Part shown: positions 53,006 through 61,598 of the stretch, one piece after another
Position numbering within the stretch: the first letter of the stretch is position 1
Layout of the letters: each line of letters starts with the position of its first letter
Assembly (NCBI RefSeq): GCF_007954425.1
Contig: NZ_CP042345.1
Location: forward strand, 1,736,001 to 1,800,000
Direction: 5' to 3'
From: Novosphingobium ginsenosidimutans
GTDB lineage: Bacteria > Pseudomonadota > Alphaproteobacteria > Sphingomonadales > Sphingomonadaceae
Length of the DNA stretch: 64,000 bases
Notes under the pieces: generated by a model
The model's database searches: none
Seen by the model: only the letters and a program-made list of their open reading frames with translations
What the model was told of the DNA's origin: nothing
Program-made: the position numbers and the translations under genes

Positions 53006-54199
53006 TTACCGCGCCTGCTCCGCATCAATCAGCGCCTGGACCTGCTTGTAGAACGCCTCGCGCGCCTCCGGCTCCGGGCCCTTGGTGGCGCGGGTCCAGT
53101 TGGCGTTGGAGGCGATTACCAGGCGCCGCTTGGGATCGATGAAGATGCCCTGGCCGAAGATCCCCTGCGCGGCGACGGCGCCGTCGTCATAGGTCCACCA
53201 CTGGAAGCCATAGCCATGCCCCGGCTCGCCGATGTCCTTCTGCTTGACGGTGGCCTGGGCGAACCAGTCCGCCGGCACGATCTGCTTGTCGCCCGCCTTG
53301 CCATTCGCCAGCACGAACAGGCCGAAGCGGGCATAGTCGCGCGTCGCAGCCTGAATGCAGCAGCCGGCAATCTCGTGCCCGGTCTTGCCCTGCAGCCAGG
53401 TGGCCTTGGCTTCCATGCCGGCGGGCTGCCAGACCTTTTCTTGCAGGTATGCTGCCAGCGGCTTCCTGGTGGCCGAGCTGACCAGCACGCCGATCAGGTT
53501 GGTTTCGCCGGTGTTGTAATGCCAGACCTCGCCCGGCGGGTGCGCGCGGGGAAGCTTGCGCATGTAGCTGACCGTCGCATCGAGGCCGTCCTCCGGTTCG
53601 GCATTGTTGAACTTGGCAACGTCGGCGTTCGGATCCTCATAGTCTTCGTTCCACTGGACGCCCGAACTCATCGTCAGCAGCTGGCGGATCGAAACATCGT
53701 CATAGGCCGAACCCTTGAGGCCCGGGATATACTGGCTGACCTTGTCTTCCAGGCTCTTGATATAGCCATCCTGGATCGCCGCGCCGACCAGCGTGGAAGT
53801 GAACGACTTGGCGACGGAGAAGCTGGTCCAGCGCCCTTCCGGGCCGAAGCCCAGGCCATATTTCTCGAACCGCACCTTGCCGTCCTGCAGGATCACGATC
53901 CCGGCCGAACGCTGCTTGGCCATATAGTCGTCGATGCCGGGGATGGTCAGCGGCTTGCCAGCGGGCAGCGGCAGGGGGGTGGCGGACGGCGCGATCTCGC
54001 TTGCGGTCGCCAGCACCGGCAGGCGGTCCATCGCCCGGAAGGCGGCATCGCGCTGATCGAGCTGCCACATCAGCACGTCGCGATTGGTCGGCAGAGCGCC
54101 CAGCAGGCCGCGCGTTTCCTGATCGAGGCTGGCATACCATCCGCCGCCCGCCAGCAGCACGGCGCCCAGCGCGCCGAGGGCAATGGTCCGTTTGCGCAT
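53006..54199 (-). CDS. Beta-lactamase-fold (class C type) serine hydrolase
   Basis: 397 residues from ATG 54199 (GGGAGAGAGA upstream). One N-terminal hydrophobic segment, signal peptide or anchor (about 5-22). The SxxK motif is in FSVAKSFTS (about 146), the YxN-like element in WHYNTGETN (about 245), and an HGYGFQWW element replaces the usual KTG-type strand (about 345). Such proteins are esterases or D-aminopeptidases as often as beta-lactamases. I do not infer antibiotic resistance. Confidence 0.87.
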   Translation of the reverse strand: MRKRTIALGALGAVLLAGGGWYASLDQETRGLLGALPTNRDVLMWQLDQRDAAFRAMDRLPVLATASEIAPSATPLPLPAGKPLTIPGIDDYMAKQRSAGIVILQDGKVRFEKYGLGFGPEGRWTSFSVAKSFTSTLVGAAIQDGYIKSLEDKVSQYIPGLKGSAYDDVSIRQLLTMSSGVQWNEDYEDPNADVAKFNNAEPEDGLDATVSYMRKLPRAHPPGEVWHYNTGETNLIGVLVSSATRKPLAAYLQEKVWQPAGMEAKATWLQGKTGHEIAGCCIQAATRDYARFGLFVLANGKAGDKQIVPADWFAQATVKQKDIGEPGHGYGFQWWTYDDGAVAAQGIFGQGIFIDPKRRLVIASNANWTRATKGPEPEAREAFYKQVQALIDAEQAR

Positions 54200-54275
54200 C
54201 GTGATCTCTCTCCCTGTTATCGCCCGCACCATAGCCAGCGCGCGCGATCAGGAAAGAGGGGGAGCTGAAAAGCGG

Positions 54276-55586
54276 TCAGGCGCGCCCGACGCTGGAATAG
54301 GCAAAGCCCTTGGCGCGGACTTCGGCCGGGTCATAGATGTTGCGCAGGTCAACCAGCACGGGGGCCTTGGCCAGCTTGCGGACCTTGTCCAGATCGAGCG
54401 CGCGGAAGGCGTCCCATTCGGTCACGATCACCACGGCATCGGCACCTTCGATCGCGGCATAGGCATTGGGCTGCATCGCGACCTCGGGCATCAGCGGCTT
54501 GGCCAGCTCCATCCCTTCGGGGTCATAGGCGGCAACGTTTACCCCGGCATCGGCCAGGGCCATGGCGATGGCGATCGAGGGGCTGTCGCGCATGTCATCG
54601 GTGTTGGGTTTGAAGGTCAGACCCAGCATGGCAACCTTCTTGCCGCGCGCGGCGTCGATCCCGCCCAGCGCCTCGATCACCTTGCGGCCCATCGCCCGCT
54701 TGCGGCTGTCGTTGACCTTGACCACCGCCTCGACGATTCGGGTCGGGGCCTCATAGTCCTCGGCGGTCTTGAGCAGGGCAAGCGTGTCCTTGGGGAAGCA
54801 CGAACCGCCATAGCCCGGCCCGGCGTGGAGGAACTTGGACCCGATCCGCCCGTCCATGCCGATTCCGCGGCTGACATCCTGGACATCGGCGCCGACCTTT
54901 TCGCACAGGTCGGCCATCTCATTGATGAAGGTGATCTTGACCGCCAGGAAGGCATTGGCGGCGTACTTGATCAGCTCGCTCGAACGCCGGCTGGTGAACA
55001 GCAGCGGCGACTTGTTGAGGAACAGCGGGCGATAGACCTCGCTCATCACCTGGCGCGCCCAGTCATCGTCAGTGCCGACCACGATCCGGTCCGGGTGCTT
55101 GAAATCGCCGATTGCCGCGCCTTCGCGCAGGAACTCGGGATTGGAGGCAACCGCGATGCGGACCGGGAGGTTCGCTTCCTTGAGGATCCGCTCCACCTCA
55201 TCACCGGTGCCGACCGGGACAGTCGATTTGGTGACGACCACGGCATCGTTCTTCAGGTTCTGGCCGATCTCCTCGGCCACGGCATAGACATAGGACAGGT
55301 CGGCATGGCCATCGCCGCGGCGGCTGGGGGTGCCGACCGCGATGAAGATCGCCGCGGCCCCGGCGATTCCTTCGGCCAGGTCCGTGGTGAACGACAGGCG
55401 CCCCGCCTTGACGTTCGATCCGACCAGCTCCGCCAGGCCCGGCTCGTAGATCGGCATCACGCCGGCCCGCAGGCTCTCGATCTTCGCCGGGTCCTTGTCG
55501 ATGCAGACCACCTCGTGCCCGAAATCGGCAAAGCAGGCGCCCGAAACCAGGCCCACATAGCCCGAGCCGACCATTGCAATCTTCAT
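54276..55586 (-). CDS. ugd: UDP-glucose 6-dehydrogenase
   Basis: Oxidises UDP-glucose to UDP-glucuronate with NAD+, feeding exopolysaccharide or lipid glycan synthesis. 436 residues. Rossmann motif GSGYVGLVSG (about 7-16), catalytic Cys in GYGGSCFPKDT (about 260), DMRDSPS in the C-terminal domain (about 330). It starts four bases downstream of the end of the phosphoesterase gene, so the two probably form an operon. Confidence 0.95.
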   Translation of the reverse strand: MKIAMVGSGYVGLVSGACFADFGHEVVCIDKDPAKIESLRAGVMPIYEPGLAELVGSNVKAGRLSFTTDLAEGIAGAAAIFIAVGTPSRRGDGHADLSYVYAVAEEIGQNLKNDAVVVTKSTVPVGTGDEVERILKEANLPVRIAVASNPEFLREGAAIGDFKHPDRIVVGTDDDWARQVMSEVYRPLFLNKSPLLFTSRRSSELIKYAANAFLAVKITFINEMADLCEKVGADVQDVSRGIGMDGRIGSKFLHAGPGYGGSCFPKDTLALLKTAEDYEAPTRIVEAVVKVNDSRKRAMGRKVIEALGGIDAARGKKVAMLGLTFKPNTDDMRDSPSIAIAMALADAGVNVAAYDPEGMELAKPLMPEVAMQPNAYAAIEGADAVVIVTEWDAFRALDLDKVRKLAKAPVLVDLRNIYDPAEVRAKGFAYSSVGRA

Positions 55587-55589
55587 CGT

Positions 55590-56384
55590 CTAGTCCTCTG
55601 TCCTGACGCGCACCGCGCCATCGCTCGCCTCTGCCGTTAGCAGCCAGCGGGTTGTTCCTTCCAGCCCCAGCGCAGTCAACCGCCCGCTGCTGTAGGCCCC
55701 GGTATCGATGCCGATCCGGTTGGTGCGGAAATCGGGCCGGTCCGTAATGGTATGACCGTGGACGACCACGGCTCCGAAATCATCGGCGTGATCGAGAAAC
55801 GGCTCGCGAATCCAGCGCAGGTCGCCGATCTTCTGGTCGCCCAGGGCAATCCCCGGGCGCACGCCGGCGTGGACGAAGTGATAGTCTCCGATCATCACCT
55901 GGTCCTCAAAACCGCTCACGAAATCGATGTCAGCCTGCGGGATTGCTGCCTGTGCCAGTTCAATGACTTCCTCGATCCCGGCGCGGCTATAGGCAGCCGG
56001 ATCGATCGGATAGGACAGCAGCGTCTCGCGCCCGCCAAAGCGCAGGAAGGGGCCCATCACGCTGGGCTTGCGCAGCGCAGCGAGGAACATCTCCTCGTGA
56101 TTGCCCATCAGGATCCGGACCGGGCGGCGTTGCTGCCAGTCGCGCGCCCGGCGCAGGACACCGGCACTGTCGGGGCCGCGGTCGATCAGGTCGCCCAGCA
56201 GAATCACCGTCGTCGCTGCCGGCCGGCGCGCGGCATCGTCAGCCTCGATCGCCGCGATCAGCGCTTCGAACAGGTCGGCGCGGCCATGGATGTCACCCAC
56301 GGCATAGACCCGCTGGCCGGCCGGAATCGCGGCGGTGGGGGCCGGCAGGGCGGCCCCAAGGAACTGGCGCAGACGGGAAAACAT
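55590..56384 (-). CDS. PPP-type metallophosphoesterase (serine/threonine phosphatase-like)
   Basis: 264 residues from ATG 56384. The calcineurin-like metal site is complete: YAVGDIHGRAD (about 27-37), LLGDLIDRGPDS (about 63-74), GNHEE (about 95) and the C-terminal HAGVRPG and VVHGHT. The family includes bacterial PrpA/PrpB-like phosphatases and related hydrolases; the substrate is not known. It lies immediately upstream of ugd. Confidence 0.88.
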   Translation of the reverse strand: MFSRLRQFLGAALPAPTAAIPAGQRVYAVGDIHGRADLFEALIAAIEADDAARRPAATTVILLGDLIDRGPDSAGVLRRARDWQQRRPVRILMGNHEEMFLAALRKPSVMGPFLRFGGRETLLSYPIDPAAYSRAGIEEVIELAQAAIPQADIDFVSGFEDQVMIGDYHFVHAGVRPGIALGDQKIGDLRWIREPFLDHADDFGAVVVHGHTITDRPDFRTNRIGIDTGAYSSGRLTALGLEGTTRWLLTAEASDGAVRVRTED

Positions 56385-56615
56385 CAGGACTGCGCCTATA
56401 GCCTTGCGGCGCTTAACCGACAATGACGGCGAGGTCCGACCGTTGCCATAAAGGCACACTTGCGGACCGCGTGTAATCTTTGTGTCGCTTTCTTCTTGTG
56501 CGCTGCAACAAAGCTGTGCCACCGAGGTCTCGTCCGAACCGAATGCTGCCGAAACGAGTGGCAAGGAGCGGACGCAGGTGGGACGAAGCGACAACAATCG
56601 AATAGGAAGATTGCC

Positions 56616-57371
56616 ATGCTCACGTCCGTCCGTAGCCTTCTGGCTGCAACCCTTATCGCTGGCTCTGCTTTTGCAGCCAGCCCGGCTCTGGCCGAAGATA
56701 CCGATCCGCCTTCGGACTTCACCGTTACTGGCAACGCTGCCATCGTCACCGACTACCGCTTCCGCGGCCTGTCGCTTTCGGGTGGTGATTTTGCGGTCCA
56801 GGGCTCGATCAACGTCAACCACTCGTCGGGTCTCTACATCGGCACCTGGGCCTCTAGCCTGGAGCAAGACGCGCTCGACATCTACGGTTCAACCGAAGTT
56901 GACGTCTATGCCGGCTGGACCGGCAAGGTCAGCAGCGCGCTGACGGCCGATGTCGGCCTGCTCTATTACGTCTATCCCGGCGGCAGCTTCGGCGATGGTA
57001 ACGTGTTCGAGCCTTACGCCTCGCTCACCGCCGCGATCGGCCCGGCCAGCGCCAAGTTCGGTCTGAACTATGCCTGGAAGCAGGATTCGCTGGGTGGTGA
57101 TGACAACCTCTATCTCTACAGCGACTGGTCGCTGGCCGTGCCGAGCACGCCGATCACCGTGACCGCCCATGCCGGTTACACCGACGGCGCGCTTTCGCCC
57201 AAGCGGCTGACGCTGTCCGGCACCGGTGGCGGCTGGGACTACAGCCTTGGCGCCAGCGCGACGCTCTACAAGGGCCTGTCGATCGGCGTCGCCTATGTCG
57301 GCGTCGATGGGGCTTCGATCAACAGCTTCTCGAACGATGCTGTGGTCGGCACGCTCAAGTACAGCTTCTAA
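56616..57371 (+). CDS. TorF-family putative porin (TIGR02001-like)
   Basis: 251 residues from ATG 56616 with AGGAAG about 8 bases upstream. Signal peptide about 1-26 (AAS...ALAED). The mature protein is a beta barrel with FTVTGNAAIVTDYRFRGLSLSGGDFAVQGS near the start, the hallmark of this family, and ends in the aromatic GTLKYSF. The role is unknown; it is predicted to sit in the outer membrane. It is divergent from the phosphoesterase gene. Confidence 0.9.
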   Translation: MLTSVRSLLAATLIAGSAFAASPALAEDTDPPSDFTVTGNAAIVTDYRFRGLSLSGGDFAVQGSINVNHSSGLYIGTWASSLEQDALDIYGSTEVDVYAGWTGKVSSALTADVGLLYYVYPGGSFGDGNVFEPYASLTAAIGPASAKFGLNYAWKQDSLGGDDNLYLYSDWSLAVPSTPITVTAHAGYTDGALSPKRLTLSGTGGGWDYSLGASATLYKGLSIGVAYVGVDGASINSFSNDAVVGTLKYSF

Positions 57372-57396
57372 CGGTACCCTACGGGGTGAGCAGGGC

Positions 57397-57424
57397 GGCC
57401 CGTTCCGGGAAACCGGGGCGGGCC
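57397..57424 (+). terminator. Hairpin after the TorF-type porin gene
   Basis: GGCCCG-TTCCGG (57397-57408) pairs with CCGGGG-CGGGCC (57413-57424) around GAAA with two G-T pairs, followed by GTTCTGGCGTTT. A second perfect hairpin, CTGTTTCAG-CGCGG-CTGAAACAG (57441-57463), follows immediately before the branched repeat. Confidence 0.65.
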
Positions 57425-57463
57425 GTTCTGGCGTTTCAGGCTGTTTCAGCGCGGCTGAAACAG

Positions 57464-57591
57464 AGCACCGCCGGCCCGCTCCCCCACCCGGCCTCCCATA
57501 GGTTACCCTAGGTTAGGGAGGCCGGCCCCATCGGCGGAAATGTCCCCCGGACATTTCCTTGCACCTCGGACGGGAGCGGGCCGGCGGTGCT
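57464..57591. repeat. 128-base branched palindromic element
   Basis: An outer 20-bp perfect inverted repeat (57464-57483 with 57572-57591, AGCACCGCCGGCCCGCTCCC and complement) encloses two further perfect hairpins: CCGGCCTCCC/GGGAGGCCGG (57488-57497 with 57516-57525) and GGAAATGTCC-CCC-GGACATTTCC (57536-57558). The shape is a three-way cruciform. It lies between the porin and SIMPL genes and encodes no protein. Confidence 0.8.
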
Positions 57592-57613
57592 CCCTCCGCG
57601 TCAGCGGAGCAAA

Positions 57614-58369
57614 CTATCTAAGATAGAAATCCACCGTCGTGACGACCCGCACCTTCTTGTACGGCGTGTCCGAAACGCCCCAACCGCCGCCCGAATCGCC
57701 ATCGCGCGCGGTGACTTCGAAATAGCCCTGGGTCGCGCTCTTGATATTGCCGACACTGGTGCCGCTGTCCTTGGCGAACTGTTCGGCCGAGGCGCGGGCA
57801 TCCTTGGTGGCAGCGGCCACCATCTCCGGCTTGATCGCGTTGAGCTTGGTATAGGTGAAGGCGATGCCAGACCCTTCCTCCAGCACCACCCCGCGCCGGA
57901 CCAGTTCGAACTGGCGCCGCACGGCAGCCTGGGCGCGCTTGATGTCGGTGCTGCGCAGCGTCATCCGCTGGCGCACGGTGAACCGCTGAACCCCGTTCTC
58001 GCTGAACTGGTTGACGTTGACCCCAGTCGGCTGGAGCTCGCCCGCTGGAAAGCCCAGCTCGCGGAAGAAGGCGCGGATCGATTCCGAATCGCGGTCGACG
58101 CTGGCCTGGGCCGTCGCCAGGTCCGGGGCAGAAGCGGAATAGGCGATCGTCCACGTGGCCAGGTCGGCCGTCACCTCGCGCTCGGCCAGGCCGCGTACGG
58201 TGACCGAACGGTCCGCATCCTTGGCCCGCACCAGGCCGTTGCCCAGCAGATAGCCGCCCGCGATCAGCCCCAGGGTCAGCACGCCGGCGCTGGCCAACCA
58301 GCGGCGGGTGACCGGGTCATGCCAGAAACGGCTGGCGGCGACGGGCAGATCGGCGTTATGATCGGACAT
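57614..58369 (-). CDS. SIMPL (DUF541)-domain membrane-anchored protein
   Basis: 251 residues with a single N-terminal membrane helix (about 26-47, SAGVLTLGLIAGGYLLGNGL) and a periplasmic SIMPL domain (SVTVRGLAEREVTADLATWTIAYSA onward) with the usual RAF-like repeats and C-terminal VRVVTTVDFYL. The family is linked to stress tolerance in some bacteria, but no enzymatic activity is defined. It begins 97 bases from the divergent VOC gene. Confidence 0.88.
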   Translation of the reverse strand: MSDHNADLPVAASRFWHDPVTRRWLASAGVLTLGLIAGGYLLGNGLVRAKDADRSVTVRGLAEREVTADLATWTIAYSASAPDLATAQASVDRDSESIRAFFRELGFPAGELQPTGVNVNQFSENGVQRFTVRQRMTLRSTDIKRAQAAVRRQFELVRRGVVLEEGSGIAFTYTKLNAIKPEMVAAATKDARASAEQFAKDSGTSVGNIKSATQGYFEVTARDGDSGGGWGVSDTPYKKVRVVTTVDFYLR

Positions 58370-58466
58370 GAAGGCTCTCCTGTGCGGGCGAACCCAGCAA
58401 TGCGCCCCGCAGCCTTTCTCGACGATGAACCGTTCTTTAATAGCGACGAACTGAGTTGGAGTTGCC

Positions 58467-58901
58467 GTGACCCGTTACCTGCACACCATGATCCGCGTGA
58501 CCGATCCCGATGCGACGATCGCCTTCTTCGGGCTGATTGGCCTGCACGAAGTGCGGCGCTATTCCAGCGAGCAGGGGCGCTTCACCTTGATCTTCCTGGC
58601 TGCGCCCGGACAGGAAGGTCTGGCTGAGATCGAGCTGACCTACAACTGGCCGCCGGAAGGCGGAGCGGGCGAATCCTATACCGGCGGACGCAATTTCGGG
58701 CACCTCGCTTATCGGGTCGAGAATATCTACGCCACCTGCCAGGCGCTGCTGGATGCCGGCCATACGATCCACCGCCCGCCACGTGATGGGCACATGGCCT
58801 TCGTGAAATCGCCCGACGGCATTTCAGTCGAGCTGCTGCAGGATGGGAATCTGCCGCCGCAGGAGCCCTGGGCTTCGATGCCCAACGTCGGCAGCTGGTA
58901 A
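58467..58901 (+). CDS. VOC-family protein, glyoxalase I-like
   Basis: 144 residues from GTG 58467 with GGAG about 7 bases upstream. Two beta-alpha-beta-beta-beta modules; likely metal ligands are His in YLHTMIRV (about 6), Glu in AEIELTYNW (about 54), His in FGHLAYRV (about 75) and Glu in SVELLQDG (about 122), which fits a lactoylglutathione lyase (gloA) pattern of four ligands. The assignment to methylglyoxal detoxification is likely rather than proven. Confidence 0.85.
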   Translation: MTRYLHTMIRVTDPDATIAFFGLIGLHEVRRYSSEQGRFTLIFLAAPGQEGLAEIELTYNWPPEGGAGESYTGGRNFGHLAYRVENIYATCQALLDAGHTIHRPPRDGHMAFVKSPDGISVELLQDGNLPPQEPWASMPNVGSW

Positions 58902-58904
58902 GCG

Positions 58905-60080
58905 TTAGCCCCGCTGCGGGGCAAACCGCAGCAGGGTGAAGCCGCACAGCGCCGAAACCAGCGATCCGGCGAGCACGCCCAGCTTGGCCTCGTCGATCAG
59001 CGCGGCCTGGCCGGGGAAGGCCAGGGCGCCGATAAACAGGCTCATGGTAAAGCCGATCCCGCACAGCATGGCCATCCCGGCCAGTTGCTGGTGGCTCGCG
59101 GGCGGTGGCTCGGCGAGCTTGAACGCCCTGGCCAGCAGGATCGCGCCGAGGATGCCGATTGGCTTGCCCAGCAGCAGCCCCAGGGCAATGCCCAGCGGCA
59201 GCGCGCCAAAGCCAGCGCCTCCGGCCAGCTCGACCCCGGCATTGGCAAAACCGAACAGCGGCACCACGAAATAGGCGCTCCACGGCACCAGTGCATGTTC
59301 CATCCGCAGCAGCAGGCTGTCGCCCTTGTGGTCAAGCTTCAGCGGGATGGTAAAGGCGGCCAGGACGCCTGCGACCGTGGCATGGACGCCGGAGTGAAGC
59401 ACGCAGTACCAGGCCGCAATCGCCAGCAGGACATAGGGCCAGCCGCGCTCAACCCGGAACCGGCCGAGCAATGCCATCGCCGCCAGGATCGCCGCCCCGC
59501 CGCCCAGCCAGGCGAGCTTGAGCTGCGCGGTGTAGAACAGCGCGATGATCGCCACGGCCCCCAGATCATCGACAATCGCCACGGTCAGCAGGAAGAGCCG
59601 CAGGGCCGGCGGGGCGCGCTTGCCCAGCAGCGCCAGGACGCCGACGGCAAAGGCAATGTCGGTCGCCGCGGGGATTGCCCAGCCGCGTGCCAGGCCCGGC
59701 TCGCCTCCGGCGACCGCCAGATAGATCAGCGCCGGGACCGCCATGCCGCCGATCGCCGCCAGCACCGGCAAGCGGCGCTGCGCGGGGGTTGAAAGTTCAC
59801 CCACCAGCAGCTCGCGCTTGATCTCCAGCCCGACGACGAAGAAGAACACCGCCATCACTGCATCGTTGATCCACAGGTGCGCCGTTTCCAGCTTGCGGAT
59901 CGGCGCCCAAGGCAGCGGCGCGTGGAGCAGCGCATGGTACGCGCCTGACAGCACCGAGTTCGCGGCCAGCATCGCCAGAACGGCGGCCAGGATCAGCAAG
60001 AGGCCCGCCCCGGCCTCTCCGCCGAACAGGCGAGTGAGAGCGCGGGCGAGACGCGAGGCGAAATGGCGATTTGCTGGCAT
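58905..60080 (-). CDS. nhaA: Na+/H+ antiporter NhaA
   Basis: Inner-membrane antiporter for Na+ expulsion and pH homeostasis. 391 residues from ATG 60080; the ribosome site is weak (TGGGTC). About twelve membrane helices. The Asp pair is present in LTVAIVDDLGAVAIIAL (about 160), with TDIAFAVGVLALL (about 130) and MSLFIGALAF (about 345). It ends convergently four bases after the VOC gene. Its start region overlaps the leader of the glycosyltransferase gene, transcribed away. Confidence 0.95.
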   Translation of the reverse strand: MPANRHFASRLARALTRLFGGEAGAGLLLILAAVLAMLAANSVLSGAYHALLHAPLPWAPIRKLETAHLWINDAVMAVFFFVVGLEIKRELLVGELSTPAQRRLPVLAAIGGMAVPALIYLAVAGGEPGLARGWAIPAATDIAFAVGVLALLGKRAPPALRLFLLTVAIVDDLGAVAIIALFYTAQLKLAWLGGGAAILAAMALLGRFRVERGWPYVLLAIAAWYCVLHSGVHATVAGVLAAFTIPLKLDHKGDSLLLRMEHALVPWSAYFVVPLFGFANAGVELAGGAGFGALPLGIALGLLLGKPIGILGAILLARAFKLAEPPPASHQQLAGMAMLCGIGFTMSLFIGALAFPGQAALIDEAKLGVLAGSLVSALCGFTLLRFAPQRG

Positions 60081-60179
60081 GACCCAATCAATCGAACAAT
60101 CGCGGGCGCGTTGCAAGCATTTCAAAATCTCGTTACAGTTCCGACCTTTGGCGCAGGGGAAGGGCGCTCCAAACAGATT

Positions 60180-61598
60180 ATGACCGGATCGGCAGGCGAA
60201 ATCGGCTGGGCGCTTGAAGCGCTGCTGCTGGCAGAGCGAGAGCTTCTGCTGTTCGCCGGGTTCTGGATAGCGGTCGGCCTGGCCGATGAACTGGCGGTCG
60301 ATCTGTCATGGCTGTGGCTTAAGCTGACCGGACGGGCCCGCACCCGTACCTTGCCAGCTGGTTTTGGCAGGGCTCCTTTGGCCGGACCGATCGCCGTGTT
60401 CATTCCGGCCTTTGCCGAAAGCGCGGTGATCGGGGTGACGATCCGGCACCTGCTGGGGGTCTGGCCCCAGGCCGCGCTGCGGCTCTATGTCGGGTGCTAT
60501 CGCAACGATCCCGCCACCCTGGCGGCGGCCGCCGCTGCGGCGAATGGCGATCCGCGGCTGCGGCTGGTGTTGTTGGACGGCGATGGCCCCACGACCAAGG
60601 CCCACTGTCTCAACCGGCTCTATGCCGCGCTGCAAGCAGATGAGCAGCGCAGCGCCCAACGGTTTCGGGGAGTGATCATGCACGATGCCGAAGACATGGT
60701 GCACCCGGCCGCGCTCCAAGCGATTGACGCGGCGCTGGCAGCGGTCGATTTCGTGCAACTGCCGGTCCGGCCCGTGATGGGTTATGGCAACGGCTGGATC
60801 TGCGGGCATTATGCCGACGAATTTGCCGAAAGCCATGCCAAGGCAATGGTGGTGCGCAATGCGCTGGGCCTGGGGCTGCCGGCGGCCGGGGTGGGCTGCG
60901 GCCTGTCACGTGCCGCGCTGGAGCGGTTGGCCGAAAGCCAGCAGGAGCATGGCGTTGCCGGGCCGTTTTCGCCCGATGCCCTGACCGAGGACTATGAGTT
61001 TGGCCTCGCCTTGTCGAAAGGCGGGCGGGGCAGCGCCTTTCTGCGGTTGCGCGCGGCCGATGGCAGCCTGGTCGCCACGGGCAGCTGCTTTCCCGAAACG
61101 CTGGCTAAGGCGGTGCGGCAGAAGACGCGCTGGATCCATGGTATTGCGTTCCAGGGCTGGGACCGGATCGGCTGGAGCACAAATCCGCTGGAATGCTGGA
61201 TGGCGCTGCGCGATCGGCGCGGGCCGATGACCGCGCTGGTTCTGGCCGCTGCCTATGCGCTGTTCGCGCTCGATGCGCTACTGGTCCTGGCCCAGGTTGC
61301 GCAGCTGGCGCCCGGCGTGCCGTTGACCCCGGTGCACCGCGCCCTCTTGGGCCTGGGCCTGGCCGGACTGGTCTGGCGGGCGCTGTTCAAGGCGTGGTTT
61401 GTCGGTCGCGAATATGGCTGGGGTGAAGGTCTGCGCGCCGTGCTGCGAATTCCGCTTGGCAATGTCATTGCGATAATGGCCGGACGCCGCGCGTTGTTGG
61501 GCTATGCCCGCAGCCTGGGCGGCGCACCGGTGACCTGGGACAAGACCGAGCATGTGGCCCACCCCGCCGCCAGACCCATGCGGGAAGCAGCGGTATGA
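60180..61598 (+). CDS. NfrB-like family 2 glycosyltransferase, membrane-bound
   Basis: 472 residues from ATG 60180. An N-terminal membrane segment (about 20-45), then the GT2 catalytic domain: IAVFIPAFAES (about 65-75), DxD-like MHDAEDMVHP (about 165-174), TEDYEFGLALSKGG (about 270-283) and the processive-type QKTRWIHGIAFQGW (about 315-328). Several C-terminal membrane helices follow (about 350-470). It matches the N-terminal enzyme part of NfrB but ends where E. coli NfrB continues into a regulatory domain. The next gene, overlapping by four bases, encodes an NfrA-like C-terminal domain, so a surface glycan synthesis and export role is inferred. Confidence 0.85.
   Translation: MTGSAGEIGWALEALLLAERELLLFAGFWIAVGLADELAVDLSWLWLKLTGRARTRTLPAGFGRAPLAGPIAVFIPAFAESAVIGVTIRHLLGVWPQAALRLYVGCYRNDPATLAAAAAAANGDPRLRLVLLDGDGPTTKAHCLNRLYAALQADEQRSAQRFRGVIMHDAEDMVHPAALQAIDAALAAVDFVQLPVRPVMGYGNGWICGHYADEFAESHAKAMVVRNALGLGLPAAGVGCGLSRAALERLAESQQEHGVAGPFSPDALTEDYEFGLALSKGGRGSAFLRLRAADGSLVATGSCFPETLAKAVRQKTRWIHGIAFQGWDRIGWSTNPLECWMALRDRRGPMTALVLAAAYALFALDALLVLAQVAQLAPGVPLTPVHRALLGLGLAGLVWRALFKAWFVGREYGWGEGLRAVLRIPLGNVIAIMAGRRALLGYARSLGGAPVTWDKTEHVAHPAARPMREAAV

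Noticed and set aside
53006..54199. Antibiotic-resistance beta-lactamase
   Set aside because: SxxK is present but the C-terminal triad element and context do not support a resistance enzyme; esterase or peptidase is as likely.
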